A DNA stretch of 20,618 nt from Prevotella sp. UBA2739 (GCA_002353525.1 DEJV01000009.1:1-20618); one strand, 5' to 3'; counted from the first letter of the stretch, positions 1 through 7,378 are shown. Numbers and translations: made by a program. Notes: generated by a model from the letters alone, not told the origin.

Positions 1-1
1 G

Positions 2-271
2 GTCGGCATCACCTATTCTAACGTCCGTCCCAATGAGGAAGACTACGAGATACACAGTACGAGCAAGGGACAATGGGCGGTGCCTTTCGTGCGCCCGGCA
101 GTGGAAATGGCCGTAGAGGACTTGGGATTCAGTCTCGGCGCCGAGTTCTCTACACTCGACATTTACTCTTTCCGCCGCAACATCAGTTTCCACGATGTGT
201 CGATGGAAGGCCTCTATGAGAAGAAACGCTTCTCGTGGGGCGTATTCCTGAATCTCAGTTATAGTTTTTAA
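2..271 (+). CDS. C-terminal end of an outer-membrane beta-barrel (porin-like) protein, partial
   Basis: An open frame runs in from the left edge and stops at 269-271, giving about 89 residues of a longer protein whose start lies outside the window. The visible part alternates polar and hydrophobic residues as beta-strands do (for example GVFLNLSYSF). It ends exactly on a C-terminal phenylalanine after an amphipathic strand, the usual signal for outer-membrane barrel proteins. No plug, TonB or OmpA motif is visible in this fragment, so the family cannot be named. A small membrane protein starts 13 nt downstream and may be co-transcribed. Confidence 0.6.
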   Translation, partial: VGITYSNVRPNEEDYEIHSTSKGQWAVPFVRPAVEMAVEDLGFSLGAEFSTLDIYSFRRNISFHDVSMEGLYEKKRFSWGVFLNLSYSF

Positions 272-284
272 ATAACGACGAACG

Positions 285-515
285 ATGACACGAATCATCT
301 TATACATTATTCTTATACTAGGTCTGCTGGCCCTGATGGTCTGGAAGACGATAGCCAACCGCGAATGGAGCGTCCCCGACAAGGTGGTCGACGAGTTTTG
401 CGGTATGGAAGACCTGAACCGTTACCACATTCAGCATCACCACCGCGACCTGCGGATAATCATCGGTCTGGCCACGGCCATGATTGTGATATTGATAGTG
501 GAGATGGTGATGTAG
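285..515 (+). CDS. Small membrane protein with two transmembrane helices, unknown function
   Basis: This 76-residue protein starts with ATG 13 nt after the preceding stop codon. A hydrophobic helix spans about residues 3-21 (rich in I, L, W) and a second spans about residues 57-75. A charged and histidine-rich segment (YHIQHHHRD) lies between them. The short spacing suggests it belongs to the same transcript as the beta-barrel gene. I do not recognise the family. A coding role is supported by the clean reading frame, the paired helices and the spacing, but it is too short for certainty. Confidence 0.6.
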   Translation: MTRIILYIILILGLLALMVWKTIANREWSVPDKVVDEFCGMEDLNRYHIQHHHRDLRIIIGLATAMIVILIVEMVM

Positions 516-617
516 GACTTTCGCTTGTGTCTATTGATTCAGGATGACTGGAAAATAACCGTCTACTGTTTCAGCATCATGAAGAGAAAAAGTCATAGTG
601 AAATCAGGAAAAGCCAG

Positions 618-779
618 TACAAAGCGTTTGTACTCACAGTACAAAGCGTTTGTACTCACACTACAAAGCATTTGTACGCACACTACAAAGCATCTGTACG
701 CACACTACAAAGCATCTGTACGCACGCTACAAAGCATCTGTACGCACGCTACAAGTTATCTGTAGCGTGCGTACAAAGT
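618..779 (+). repeat. 22-bp-period tandem array of palindromic units (array 1)
   Basis: Seven consecutive 22-bp units start at 618, 640, 662, 684, 706, 728 and 750, and a decayed eighth starts at 772. Each unit is a 15-nt core plus a 7-nt spacer. The first cores are TACAAAGCGTTTGTA, with perfectly complementary 6-nt arms around a 3-nt centre. Later cores are TACAAAGCATCTGTA, with one mismatch. The spacers drift in order from CTCACAG through CGCACAC to CGCACGC, and the last is its reverse complement, GCGTGCG. The gap holds no credible gene. The array lies upstream of the proC promoter. Confidence 0.9.
739..775. repeat. Perfect 15-bp inverted repeat at the end of array 1
   Basis: TGTACGCACGCTACA (739-753) and TGTAGCGTGCGTACA (761-775) are exact reverse complements around a 7-nt loop. 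This arises because the last array spacer is inverted relative to the one before it. No T-tract follows, so it does not look like an ordinary intrinsic terminator, although it would make a very stable hairpin in RNA. Confidence 0.85.
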
Positions 780-798
780 TTTAGCAGTGGTTTTTCTC

Positions 799-852
799 TG
801 TAGCTAATCCACATCAGGAAGTCGCCATATTGCGGCGGAATAGCTACATTTT
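799..852 (+). terminator. Stem-loop followed by a short T-tract, possible terminator
   Basis: TGTAGCTA (799-806) pairs with TAGCTACA (841-848). The stem continues after an A-A mismatch with TCC (808-810) against GGA (837-839). It is followed by TTTT. The loop is long (about 26 nt) and itself contains a CGCC/GGCG dyad. It may end transcription from the genes to the left before the proC promoter, but the T-tract is weak. Confidence 0.35.
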
Positions 853-892
853 GTGCTGTTTTTGAACGTTTTTCAAAATAAAAGCAATTTAA

Positions 893-924
893 TTTGGTCA
901 TTTTGCCTTTATTTCATAACTTTG
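893..924 (+). promoter_or_regulatory. Bacteroidetes-type promoter upstream of proC
   Basis: TTTG at 893-896 and TAACTTTG at 917-924 are separated by 20 bp. This matches the Bacteroidetes primary sigma consensus TTTG-N19-21-TAnnTTTG. The expected start site is around 931, leaving a leader of about 68 nt before proC. It probably drives proC and possibly the genes after it. Confidence 0.75.
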
Positions 925-998
925 CACCGATGTATGTATTACATGCTTTGAGAGAATAGAAATTGCAAAGTTTTAAGGTAAGAATATATTTTTAGGAT

Positions 999-1790
999 AT
1001 GAAGATATCAGTAATAGGAGCAGGAGCCATGGGCGGCAGTCTAGTGAAAGGACTGTTGCAGACGGGCATGATGGATGCCGGCGACATTTGCGTGGCCGAC
1101 CCTTCGGCAGCATCGCTGCAGGCATTCAACGGCACAGGAGTGCGTCAGACCAGTAACAACCAGGAAGCAGCCAAGACTGGCGACGTGGTGGTGGTGGTGG
1201 TGAAGCCATGGCTGGTGCAAGACGTGCTGGAGCACATCAAGCCCGTGATGGACTACAACCGCCAAATGGTGGTGGTGATAGCAGCGGGAGTACCCTCGGA
1301 ACAAATCAACCAATGGCTGGGCAAAGGCAGTGGCATGGTGCTGCCAGCACTGTTCCTGGTCATTCCAAACATTGCCATAGCGATGAGAGAGTCGATGACA
1401 TTTGTGGTGCCAGTGAATGCCACCAGCGAACAGACGGGCATCATTGTCGATCTGTTCGACAGCATGGGACAGACCATGATTACTGACGAGCGCCACCTGC
1501 CAGCCGCTACAGCACTGGCCTCCAGCGGCATCGGCTATGCCATGCGCTATCTGCGGGCAGCCTCTGAGGGGGGCGTGGAGATGGGATTCAAGGCCGGCGA
1601 CGCCCAACGCATCGTGATGCAGACCATGAAAGGTGCCGTGCAACTGCTGCAAGAGAGCGGCATGCACCCCGAAGAAGCCATCGACATGGTGACAACGCCT
1701 GGCGGCGTGACCATCAAGGGACTGAACGAGATGGAGGCATCGGGATTTACCACTGCTGTGATAAGAGGACTGAAAGCCGGACTGAAATAA
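999..1790 (+). CDS. proC: Pyrroline-5-carboxylate reductase
   Basis: This 263-residue enzyme reduces 1-pyrroline-5-carboxylate to L-proline with NAD(P)H, the last step of proline synthesis in the cytoplasm. The N-terminus carries the Rossmann dinucleotide motif (VIGAGAMGGS, about residues 5-14). A beta-strand run of six valines followed by KPW (about residues 63-71) matches the family. The C-terminal third has the ProC signature (TTPGGVTIKGLNEME, about residues 228-242). The length is usual for ProC. It has its own promoter at 893-924 and is followed after 73 bp by the XRE-cupin gene. With proB and proA downstream, all three proline genes are in one block. As I recall it, proC lies beside the arginine operon in Bacteroides; that flank is not in this window. 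Confidence 0.95.
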   Translation: MKISVIGAGAMGGSLVKGLLQTGMMDAGDICVADPSAASLQAFNGTGVRQTSNNQEAAKTGDVVVVVVKPWLVQDVLEHIKPVMDYNRQMVVVIAAGVPSEQINQWLGKGSGMVLPALFLVIPNIAIAMRESMTFVVPVNATSEQTGIIVDLFDSMGQTMITDERHLPAATALASSGIGYAMRYLRAASEGGVEMGFKAGDAQRIVMQTMKGAVQLLQESGMHPEEAIDMVTTPGGVTIKGLNEMEASGFTTAVIRGLKAGLK

Positions 1791-1829
1791 AAAACGGCCC
1801 TATTGTTCAGTTTTCTGAGAAATTATTCG

Positions 1830-1837
1830 TACTTTTG
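1830..1837 (+). promoter_or_regulatory. Possible -7 element upstream of the XRE-cupin gene
   Basis: TACTTTTG matches the Bacteroidetes -7 consensus TAnnTTTG and lies 26 bp before the ATG. No good TTTG sits 19-21 bp upstream, so this may be a weak internal promoter or chance. Confidence 0.4.
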
Positions 1838-1863
1838 CCACAATTATCACAAAAACAACAATT

Positions 1864-2418
1864 ATGGAAGATTCTATCAAGCAAATAGGCGAACGACTGA
1901 AAGGTTTGCGCGACGTGTTGGACATCCCGGCAGAGGAGATGGCCGAGCTCTGCCACATCAGCGTAGAACAATATGAGAAAATGGAGGCTGGCGAGAGCGA
2001 GCTTTCGGTGGCTAACCTGCAGAAAATTGCCAAACATTACAACGTGTCGCTCGACGTGCTGATGTTCGGTGAGGAGCCTCACATGAACAGTTATTTCCTC
2101 ACCCGCAAGGGACAAGGACTGCACATTGAGCGCCGCAAGGCCTACAACTACGAGAGCCTGGCCAGCGGATTCCGCGGACGTACTGCCGATCCGTTCATCG
2201 TGACGGTGGAACCGAAACCAGCCGACGCGCCCAAAGAGATGAACTCGCACAACGGACAGGAGTTCAACATGGTGCTTGAGGGAACCATGGAACTGACCAT
2301 CGGCAACAAGGTGCTCACGCTGAACGAGGGCGACAGCATCTACTTCGACGCCACTCAGCCCCACGGCATGCGGGCTTTGAACGAACAGCAGGTGAGATTC
2401 CTGGCCATCATTTTTTAA
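1864..2418 (+). CDS. XRE-family regulator with C-terminal cupin domain
   Basis: The 184 residues form two parts. An N-terminal HTH_3/XRE DNA-binding domain spans about residues 5-63 (IGERLKGLRDVL, then EEMAELCHISVEQYEKMEAG). A cupin_2 barrel spans about residues 105-182 (HNGQEFNMVLEGTMEL, then LNEGDSIYFDATQPHGMRAL). This layout is typical of small-molecule-responsive transcription factors in which the cupin binds the ligand or a metal. The next gene, 81 bp downstream on the same strand, is an acyl-CoA synthetase-like ligase. In many Bacteroidetes I recall this pair being adjacent, so the regulator probably controls the ligase or responds to its substrate; that is inference. The start is the first ATG, just after an A-rich leader. 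Confidence 0.88.
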   Translation: MEDSIKQIGERLKGLRDVLDIPAEEMAELCHISVEQYEKMEAGESELSVANLQKIAKHYNVSLDVLMFGEEPHMNSYFLTRKGQGLHIERRKAYNYESLASGFRGRTADPFIVTVEPKPADAPKEMNSHNGQEFNMVLEGTMELTIGNKVLTLNEGDSIYFDATQPHGMRALNEQQVRFLAIIF

Positions 2419-2449
2419 TTGACAATTGACAATTGATAATTGATAATTG
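2417..2449 (+). repeat. 7-bp tandem repeat, unit AATTGAY
   Basis: AATTGAC, AATTGAC, AATTGAT and AATTGAT follow head to tail, then AATTG. The tract starts on the last bases of the XRE-cupin stop codon. The same heptamer recurs at 18662-18696. Confidence 0.85.
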
Positions 2450-2499
2450 GACTATCACCGACTCATCATAACAACAACTAGCGCATAGAAACGAAAACA

Positions 2500-4173
2500 A
2501 TGGTAGAAAGATTTTTACGACAGACCACCTTTACGTCTGTCGAGGATTACAATAAAAACCTGGAATTTATCATTCCAGAGAATTTCAACTTCGCCTACGA
2601 CGTGATGGACGCGTGGGCTGAAGAGGCTCCCCACAAGCTGGCCCTGCTGTGGACCAACGACCAAGGTGCTGAGATAAGAACCACCTTCGGCGAACTGAAG
2701 GAACAAACCGACCAGGCTGCATCGTACTTGCAGTCATTGGGCATTGGCAAGGGCGACCCTGTGATGCTTATCCTGAAACGCCGCTACGAATGGTGGCTCG
2801 TGATGCTGGCCTTGCACAAACTGGGGGCCGTGGTGATTCCGGCCACCCACATGCTGACAAAACACGACATCGTTTATCGCAACACACGCGCCAGCGTAAA
2901 GGCTATTGTATGTGTAGACGACGACTATGTGGTGGGCCAGATAGAGGCTGCCATGCCAGAGAGTCCTACGGTAGAGGTGCTGGTGAAGGTGGGCGAGACG
3001 TCCGCAGAAACCTCAAACGGCACAAACCGCTGGCATCTGTGGCAGCAGGAGTGGCAGCAGGCAGCGCCATTCGTGCGCCCCGACCACGTGAACAGCAACG
3101 ACGACACCATGCTAATGTACTTCACCAGCGGCACCAGCGGCGAGCCCAAGATGGTGGCACACGACTATCTCTATGCCATGGGGCACCTCACCACTGGCGT
3201 GTTCTGGCACAACCTGCACGAAGGCTCACTGCACCTGACCGTGGCCGACACGGGATGGGGCAAGGCCGTATGGGGCAAGTTCTACGGACAATGGTTTGCC
3301 GGTGCAACCGTCTTTGTGTTCGACCATGAGAAGTTCAATGCCGACACGCTGTTGCGCCAAATGGAGAAATACAAGGTGACATCGTTCTGCGCCCCACCGA
3401 CCATTTACCGCTTCATGATACGCGAAGACCTGTCGAAGTACGACCTGTCGGCGCTGGAATACTGCTGTACGGCAGGGGAGGCGCTCAATCCGGCCGTCTT
3501 CGATAAGTTCAAAGAGAAAACCGGCATACAGATGATGGAGGGTTTCGGCCAGACCGAGACCACCATGACACTGGGCACGATGCCCTGGATGACACCCAAA
3601 CCAGGCTCAATGGGCATGCCCAACGCACAATACGACATCGACCTACTGAAACCCGACGGCACCCGTTGCGAGGATGGAGAGAAAGGAGAGATAGTGGTAC
3701 GCGTGGGCGAGCACAAGCCTATCGGCCTGTTCAAGGAGTATTATCGCGACGAGGAGAAGACCCGCGAGGCATGGCACGACGGCATTTACCACACGGGCGA
3801 CGTGGCCTGGCGCGACGAAGACGGCTACTACTGGTTTGAGGGACGCATTGACGACGTGATCAAGTCGAGCGGCTACCGCATCGGTCCGTTCGAGGTAGAG
3901 AGCGCACTGATGACCCATCCTGCCGTAGTGGAGTGCGCCATCACAGGCGTGCCCGACGACATTCGCGGCATGGTGGTGAAGGCCACTGTGGTGCTGGGCA
4001 AGGAATGGAAGGCGAAAGCTGGCGACGAACTGGTGAAAGAACTGCAAAACCACGTGAAGCGCGTGACCGCCCCCTATAAGTATCCGCGCATCATTGAGTT
4101 CGTCGATGAGCTGCCGAAGACCATCAGCGGCAAGATTCGCCGCGTGGAAATACGGCAGAAAGACGCCAAGTGA
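2500..4173 (+). CDS. AMP-forming acyl-CoA synthetase-like ligase (ANL superfamily)
   Basis: This 557-residue adenylate-forming enzyme is expected to activate a carboxylate with ATP and join it to CoA. The P-loop-like motif YFTSGTSGEPKM is at about residues 207-218, and the GFGQTET adenylate motif follows. The hinge region carries YHTGDVAWRDEDGYYWFEGRIDD, and the C-terminal domain ends in PKTISGKIRR with the conserved lysine near residue 545, the residue regulated by acetylation in acetyl-CoA synthetases. The length and the segment TGWGKAVWGKFYGQW resemble medium-chain/acetyl-CoA synthetase-like enzymes more than long-chain ligases. The substrate cannot be read from sequence. It follows the XRE-cupin regulator by 81 bp, with a 7-bp repeat and no clear promoter between them, so the two are probably co-transcribed. 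Confidence 0.87.
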   Translation: MVERFLRQTTFTSVEDYNKNLEFIIPENFNFAYDVMDAWAEEAPHKLALLWTNDQGAEIRTTFGELKEQTDQAASYLQSLGIGKGDPVMLILKRRYEWWLVMLALHKLGAVVIPATHMLTKHDIVYRNTRASVKAIVCVDDDYVVGQIEAAMPESPTVEVLVKVGETSAETSNGTNRWHLWQQEWQQAAPFVRPDHVNSNDDTMLMYFTSGTSGEPKMVAHDYLYAMGHLTTGVFWHNLHEGSLHLTVADTGWGKAVWGKFYGQWFAGATVFVFDHEKFNADTLLRQMEKYKVTSFCAPPTIYRFMIREDLSKYDLSALEYCCTAGEALNPAVFDKFKEKTGIQMMEGFGQTETTMTLGTMPWMTPKPGSMGMPNAQYDIDLLKPDGTRCEDGEKGEIVVRVGEHKPIGLFKEYYRDEEKTREAWHDGIYHTGDVAWRDEDGYYWFEGRIDDVIKSSGYRIGPFEVESALMTHPAVVECAITGVPDDIRGMVVKATVVLGKEWKAKAGDELVKELQNHVKRVTAPYKYPRIIEFVDELPKTISGKIRRVEIRQKDAK

Positions 4174-4229
4174 AGTGAGAAGTGAGAAGTGACAAGTGAC
4201 AAGCTGAAAGCGACAAGCGAGAAATGAGC
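4174..4229 (+). repeat. 7-bp tandem repeat, unit AGTGASA, running into the proB start
   Basis: Heptamers AGTGAGA (twice), AGTGACA (twice), AGCTGAA, AGCGACA and AGCGAGA run head to tail from just after the ligase stop codon. An AATGAGC unit at 4223-4229 contains the proB ATG. The tract fills the whole gap between the two genes. It is purine-rich and might serve as a ribosome-loading region, but that is speculation. Confidence 0.8.
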
Positions 4230-5015
4230 AATATGGGTGACAAGCAGAGAATAGTGGTGAAGGTTGGTTCGAACGTGCTGACGCGCGACGACGGCAAGCT
4301 CGACGTGACCCGCATGTCAGCACTCGTCGACCAAATGGCATGGCTGAAGAGACAGGGACATGAGGTGATACTAGTGTCGTCGGGAGCCGTAGCCTGCGGC
4401 CGCAGTGAGCTGCAAGTGGCCCACGAGCTCGACTCGGTGGAGCAACGGCAGTTGTTCTCTGCCCTTGGACAGGTGAAGCTCATAGGCCTCTACTACGACT
4501 TGTTTCGTGAGTTCGGCATTCATGTGGGACAGGTTCTCACCATGAAAGAGAACTTTGAGCCGGGCGAGCAGTACGACAACCAGCGTGCCTGCATGGCGGT
4601 AATGCTCGAAAACGGCGTGCTGCCCATTGTCAACGAGAACGACACGGTGTGCGTGACCGAGCTGATGTTCACCGACAACGACGAGCTGTCGGGACTCATC
4701 GCACGCATGATGAAGGCCGACACGCTCATCCTGTTGAGCAACATCGACGGAATCTACACGGGCAATCCCGACCTTCCCAGTTCGGAACTGCTGCCCGAAG
4801 TGACACTGACAGACGACCTCTCGGCCTATATACAGACCGAAAAAAGCGCCTTCGGACGCGGTGGCATGCACTCGAAATATACCACCGCGCGCAACGTTCA
4901 GGCGGCAGGCATTCGCGTGATCATCGCCAATGGCAAGCGTGACAACATTCTTATCCGTCTGACTGAGCATCCCGATGATACGCCCCACACTGAGTTTATT
5001 GCCAGTAACAACTAA
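4224..5015 (+). CDS. proB: Glutamate 5-kinase, kinase domain only
   Basis: This 263-residue amino-acid kinase phosphorylates L-glutamate to gamma-glutamyl phosphate, the first step of proline synthesis. The N-terminal motif IVVKVGSNVLT (about residues 10-20) and VILVSSGAVACG (about 48-59) are the ATP- and glutamate-binding loops. VNENDTV (about 137-143) and the C-terminal GRGGMHSK motif (about 212-219) also fit ProB. The protein stops after the kinase domain and lacks the C-terminal PUA domain found in the roughly 360-residue enzymes such as E. coli ProB. ATG 4224 is taken as the start; an in-frame ATG at 4233 is an alternative. proA begins 21 bp downstream, so the two are almost certainly one transcript. 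The product is unstable and is usually channelled to ProA. Confidence 0.94.
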   Translation: MSNMGDKQRIVVKVGSNVLTRDDGKLDVTRMSALVDQMAWLKRQGHEVILVSSGAVACGRSELQVAHELDSVEQRQLFSALGQVKLIGLYYDLFREFGIHVGQVLTMKENFEPGEQYDNQRACMAVMLENGVLPIVNENDTVCVTELMFTDNDELSGLIARMMKADTLILLSNIDGIYTGNPDLPSSELLPEVTLTDDLSAYIQTEKSAFGRGGMHSKYTTARNVQAAGIRVIIANGKRDNILIRLTEHPDDTPHTEFIASNN

Positions 5016-5036
5016 AAGAATTGCAACGACAACAAC

Positions 5037-6284
5037 ATGAGCTTGACAGAAACTTTCGAGAAAACGCGCGCTGCCAGCAAACAACTGGCACTTGTCAGCG
5101 ATGAAAGCAGAAACAAGATTCTGCTGGATGTGGCTGATGCCATCGCACAGAACGAGCAGCAACTGCTCGATGCCAATGCCGAAGATCTGGCCATGATGGA
5201 CAGAGCCAATCCGCTCTACGACCGGCTACAGCTGACACCAAGCCGACTGGAAGGCATTGCCAGCGACATGCGCCATGTGGCTTCGCTGCCCAGTCCGCTG
5301 GGGAAAGTACTGAAGCAGACCACTCTCGACAACGGACTGCGGCTCAGAAGGGTAAGTGTGCCATTTGGTGTCATTGGCATCATCTATGAGGCACGCCCCA
5401 ACGTGACGTTCGATGTGTTCTCGCTCTGTCTGAAAAGCGGAAATGCCTGCGTGCTGAAAGGCGGCAAGGACGCCGACCACAGCAACCAAGCCATTGTCAG
5501 CCTCATCCACACGGTGCTGAAGCAGAATGGCGTTGACCCACAAATGATTACCCTGTTGCCTGCTACTCATGAGGCCACGGCCGAGATGCTGAATGCCGTG
5601 GGGTATATCGACTTGTGCATTCCACGAGGTGGAAAACGACTCATCGAGTTTGTGCGCGACACCGCCCGCGTGCCTGTCATCGAGACTGGAGCCGGGGTGG
5701 TGAACACCTATTTCGATGAAGACGGCGACCTGCGCATGGGACGCGACATTATTCATAATGCCAAGACGCGCCGGGTGAGTGTGTGCAATGCACTCGACTG
5801 TCTGATTGTACATCAGTCGCGTCTGAAAGACCTGCCAGAACTCTGTGCACCGCTGAGCGCCCATAACGTAAGAATCGAGGCCGACGATGAAGCCTTCGCC
5901 GCCTTGCAAGGAAGATATCCCGCAGAGTTGCTGCAACAGGCCACGCCCAAAAGCTACGGAACAGAATATATGGACTATGCCATGGCCATCAAGACCGTTG
6001 ATTCGACAGAGGCTGCCATGGAGCATATCAGCCGATATGGCAGCGGACACAGCGAGTGCATCATCACCCAGAACGAGCAACACGCCCGCATGTTCCAGTC
6101 ACAAGTTGATGCGGCTTGCGTGTACTGGAATGCGCCCACAAGCTTCACCGACGGCGCACAGTTCGGCTTAGGTGCAGAGATAGGCATCAGCACCCAAAAG
6201 CTTGGGCCAAGAGGTCCGATGGCCCTGGAGGAAATGACCACCTATAAATGGCTGATAGAAGGAGAAGGACAAACAAGAGCCTAG
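5037..6284 (+). CDS. proA: Gamma-glutamyl phosphate reductase
   Basis: This 415-residue aldehyde-dehydrogenase-fold enzyme reduces gamma-glutamyl phosphate with NADPH to glutamate semialdehyde, which cyclises to the substrate of ProC. The catalytic cysteine is in VSVCNALDC (Cys250). The cofactor-binding region has VPFGVIGIIYEARPNVT (about residues 108-124). The ProA signature AAMEHISRYGSGHSECI lies near residues 326-342. The length is normal for the family. It follows proB by 21 bp and precedes argF' by 105 bp, a gap filled with short imperfect repeats and A-rich sequence. Glutamate semialdehyde is also an ornithine-related intermediate, which fits the arginine gene next door. Confidence 0.96.
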   Translation: MSLTETFEKTRAASKQLALVSDESRNKILLDVADAIAQNEQQLLDANAEDLAMMDRANPLYDRLQLTPSRLEGIASDMRHVASLPSPLGKVLKQTTLDNGLRLRRVSVPFGVIGIIYEARPNVTFDVFSLCLKSGNACVLKGGKDADHSNQAIVSLIHTVLKQNGVDPQMITLLPATHEATAEMLNAVGYIDLCIPRGGKRLIEFVRDTARVPVIETGAGVVNTYFDEDGDLRMGRDIIHNAKTRRVSVCNALDCLIVHQSRLKDLPELCAPLSAHNVRIEADDEAFAALQGRYPAELLQQATPKSYGTEYMDYAMAIKTVDSTEAAMEHISRYGSGHSECIITQNEQHARMFQSQVDAACVYWNAPTSFTDGAQFGLGAEIGISTQKLGPRGPMALEEMTTYKWLIEGEGQTRA

Positions 6285-6306
6285 CCATAGCCAAACTCTA
6301 CAAGAG

Positions 6307-6356
6307 AACCTGAAACTCCAGGAATCCCTAGGAGAACCTAAGAAAGCCTAGGAAAA
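6307..6356 (+). repeat. Imperfect 10-bp repeats between proA and argF'
   Basis: CCTAGGAGAA, CCTAAGAAAG and CCTAGGAAAA follow one another at 327-356 of the 6000 block, with decayed versions just before. Two CCTAGG palindromes lie 20 bp apart. No promoter or terminator is evident. Confidence 0.5.
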
Positions 6357-6389
6357 AGAAAAAACAAAACAAAAACAAGAATAACAAGC

Positions 6390-7367
6390 ATGAATACATT
6401 TATCAACGTAGAAGATATCGGCCCATTGGAGAAAGCACTGGCCGAGGCACAAGATATCAAGAACAACCGTTATCAATATCAGCATCTGGGCAAGAACAAG
6501 ACGCTCATGATGATATTCTTCAACAACTCATTGCGCACGCGTCTTTCCACACAAAAGGCCGCTATGAACTTGGGCATGAATGTCATCGTGCTCGATGTGA
6601 ACGCGGGGGCGTGGAAACTGGAGACCGAGCGCGGAGTAATTATGGATGGCGACAAAAGCGAGCATCTGCTGGAGGCCATCCCCGTGATGGGATGCTACTG
6701 CGACATGATTGGCGTGCGCAGCTTTGCCGGACTCACAGACAGAGAATATGACTATGCCGAGACCGTGCTCAACCAGTTCATTCAATACAGTGGCAAGCCC
6801 GTGTTTGCCATGGAGACTGCCACCGTGCATCCCCTGCAGGCATTTGCCGACCTGATTACCATCAAGGAATACTGGGAAGCTGAAGCAAGAAAGAGAAAGC
6901 CAAGGGTGGTGCTCACATGGGCTCCCCACTGCCGTGCATTGCCACAGGCTGTGCCCAACTCTTTTGCCCAATGGATGAATGCTGCCGACGTTGACTTCGT
7001 CATCACCCATCCCGAGGGTTACGAACTCGATCCGAAATTCACCGGAAACGCACCCGTGGAATACGACCAAATGAAAGCTTTGGAAGGCGCAGACTTTGTT
7101 TATGCCAAGAACTGGAGCTGTCCGGGCGTAACCAATCCTGCCGACTACGGTAAGATTCTCTCGAAAGACATGAGTTGGACCATCGACGCCCGCCACATGG
7201 CAGTGACCAACAACGGTAAGTTTATGCACTGTCTGCCCGTTAGAAGAGGACTGATTGTGACAGACGACGTGATAGAGAGTGCCAACTCGATTGTCATTCC
7301 CGAGGCTGCCAACCGCGAGATATCGTGCTCGGTAGTCATCAAGCGGATGCTGGAATCAATGAAGTAA
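6390..7367 (+). CDS. argF': N-succinyl-L-ornithine-type carbamoyltransferase
   Basis: This 325-residue transcarbamylase transfers the carbamoyl group from carbamoyl phosphate to an N-acylated ornithine in arginine synthesis. The carbamoyl-phosphate loop is NNSLRTRLS (Ser47, Arg49, Arg51). The HPLQ motif is present (TVHPLQAFADL), and the C-terminal loop is HCLPVRRG. The N-terminal segment and the LDVNAGAWKLE/GVIMDGDK region match the Bacteroides SOTCase/Xanthomonas AOTCase branch rather than ordinary ornithine carbamoyltransferase. By my alignment, the residue separating the two (Pro90 in B. fragilis, Glu92 in Xanthomonas) is Ser90 here (GDKSEH). The absence of Glu favours succinylornithine. 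The gene follows proA and precedes a membrane-anchored AraC regulator by 11 bp. Confidence 0.9.
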   Translation: MNTFINVEDIGPLEKALAEAQDIKNNRYQYQHLGKNKTLMMIFFNNSLRTRLSTQKAAMNLGMNVIVLDVNAGAWKLETERGVIMDGDKSEHLLEAIPVMGCYCDMIGVRSFAGLTDREYDYAETVLNQFIQYSGKPVFAMETATVHPLQAFADLITIKEYWEAEARKRKPRVVLTWAPHCRALPQAVPNSFAQWMNAADVDFVITHPEGYELDPKFTGNAPVEYDQMKALEGADFVYAKNWSCPGVTNPADYGKILSKDMSWTIDARHMAVTNNGKFMHCLPVRRGLIVTDDVIESANSIVIPEAANREISCSVVIKRMLESMK

Positions 7368-7378
7368 CATCCAAGAAC

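Noticed and set aside
739..775. The 15-bp hairpin as an intrinsic terminator.
   Set aside because: No T-tract follows on the plus strand (AAGTTTT) and its origin is explained by inversion of the last array spacer.
618..779. CRISPR array.
   Set aside because: The spacers are only 7 nt and nearly identical, the repeats are 15-nt dyads and no cas genes are present.
525..803. A 92-codon plus-strand reading frame in the gap before proC.
   Set aside because: It is produced by the 22-bp repeats (66 bp gives a 22-residue repeat), has no family features and overlaps a palindromic array.
4371..6083. Long minus-strand frames opposite proB and proA.
   Set aside because: They are shadows of well-supported genes, a common effect of GC-rich codon usage, and carry no family motifs.
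7325..7378. An upstream start for the AraC-type protein.
   Set aside because: It would overlap argF' by 43 bp and add 18 residues unlike the family before a good membrane-helix N-terminus at 7379.
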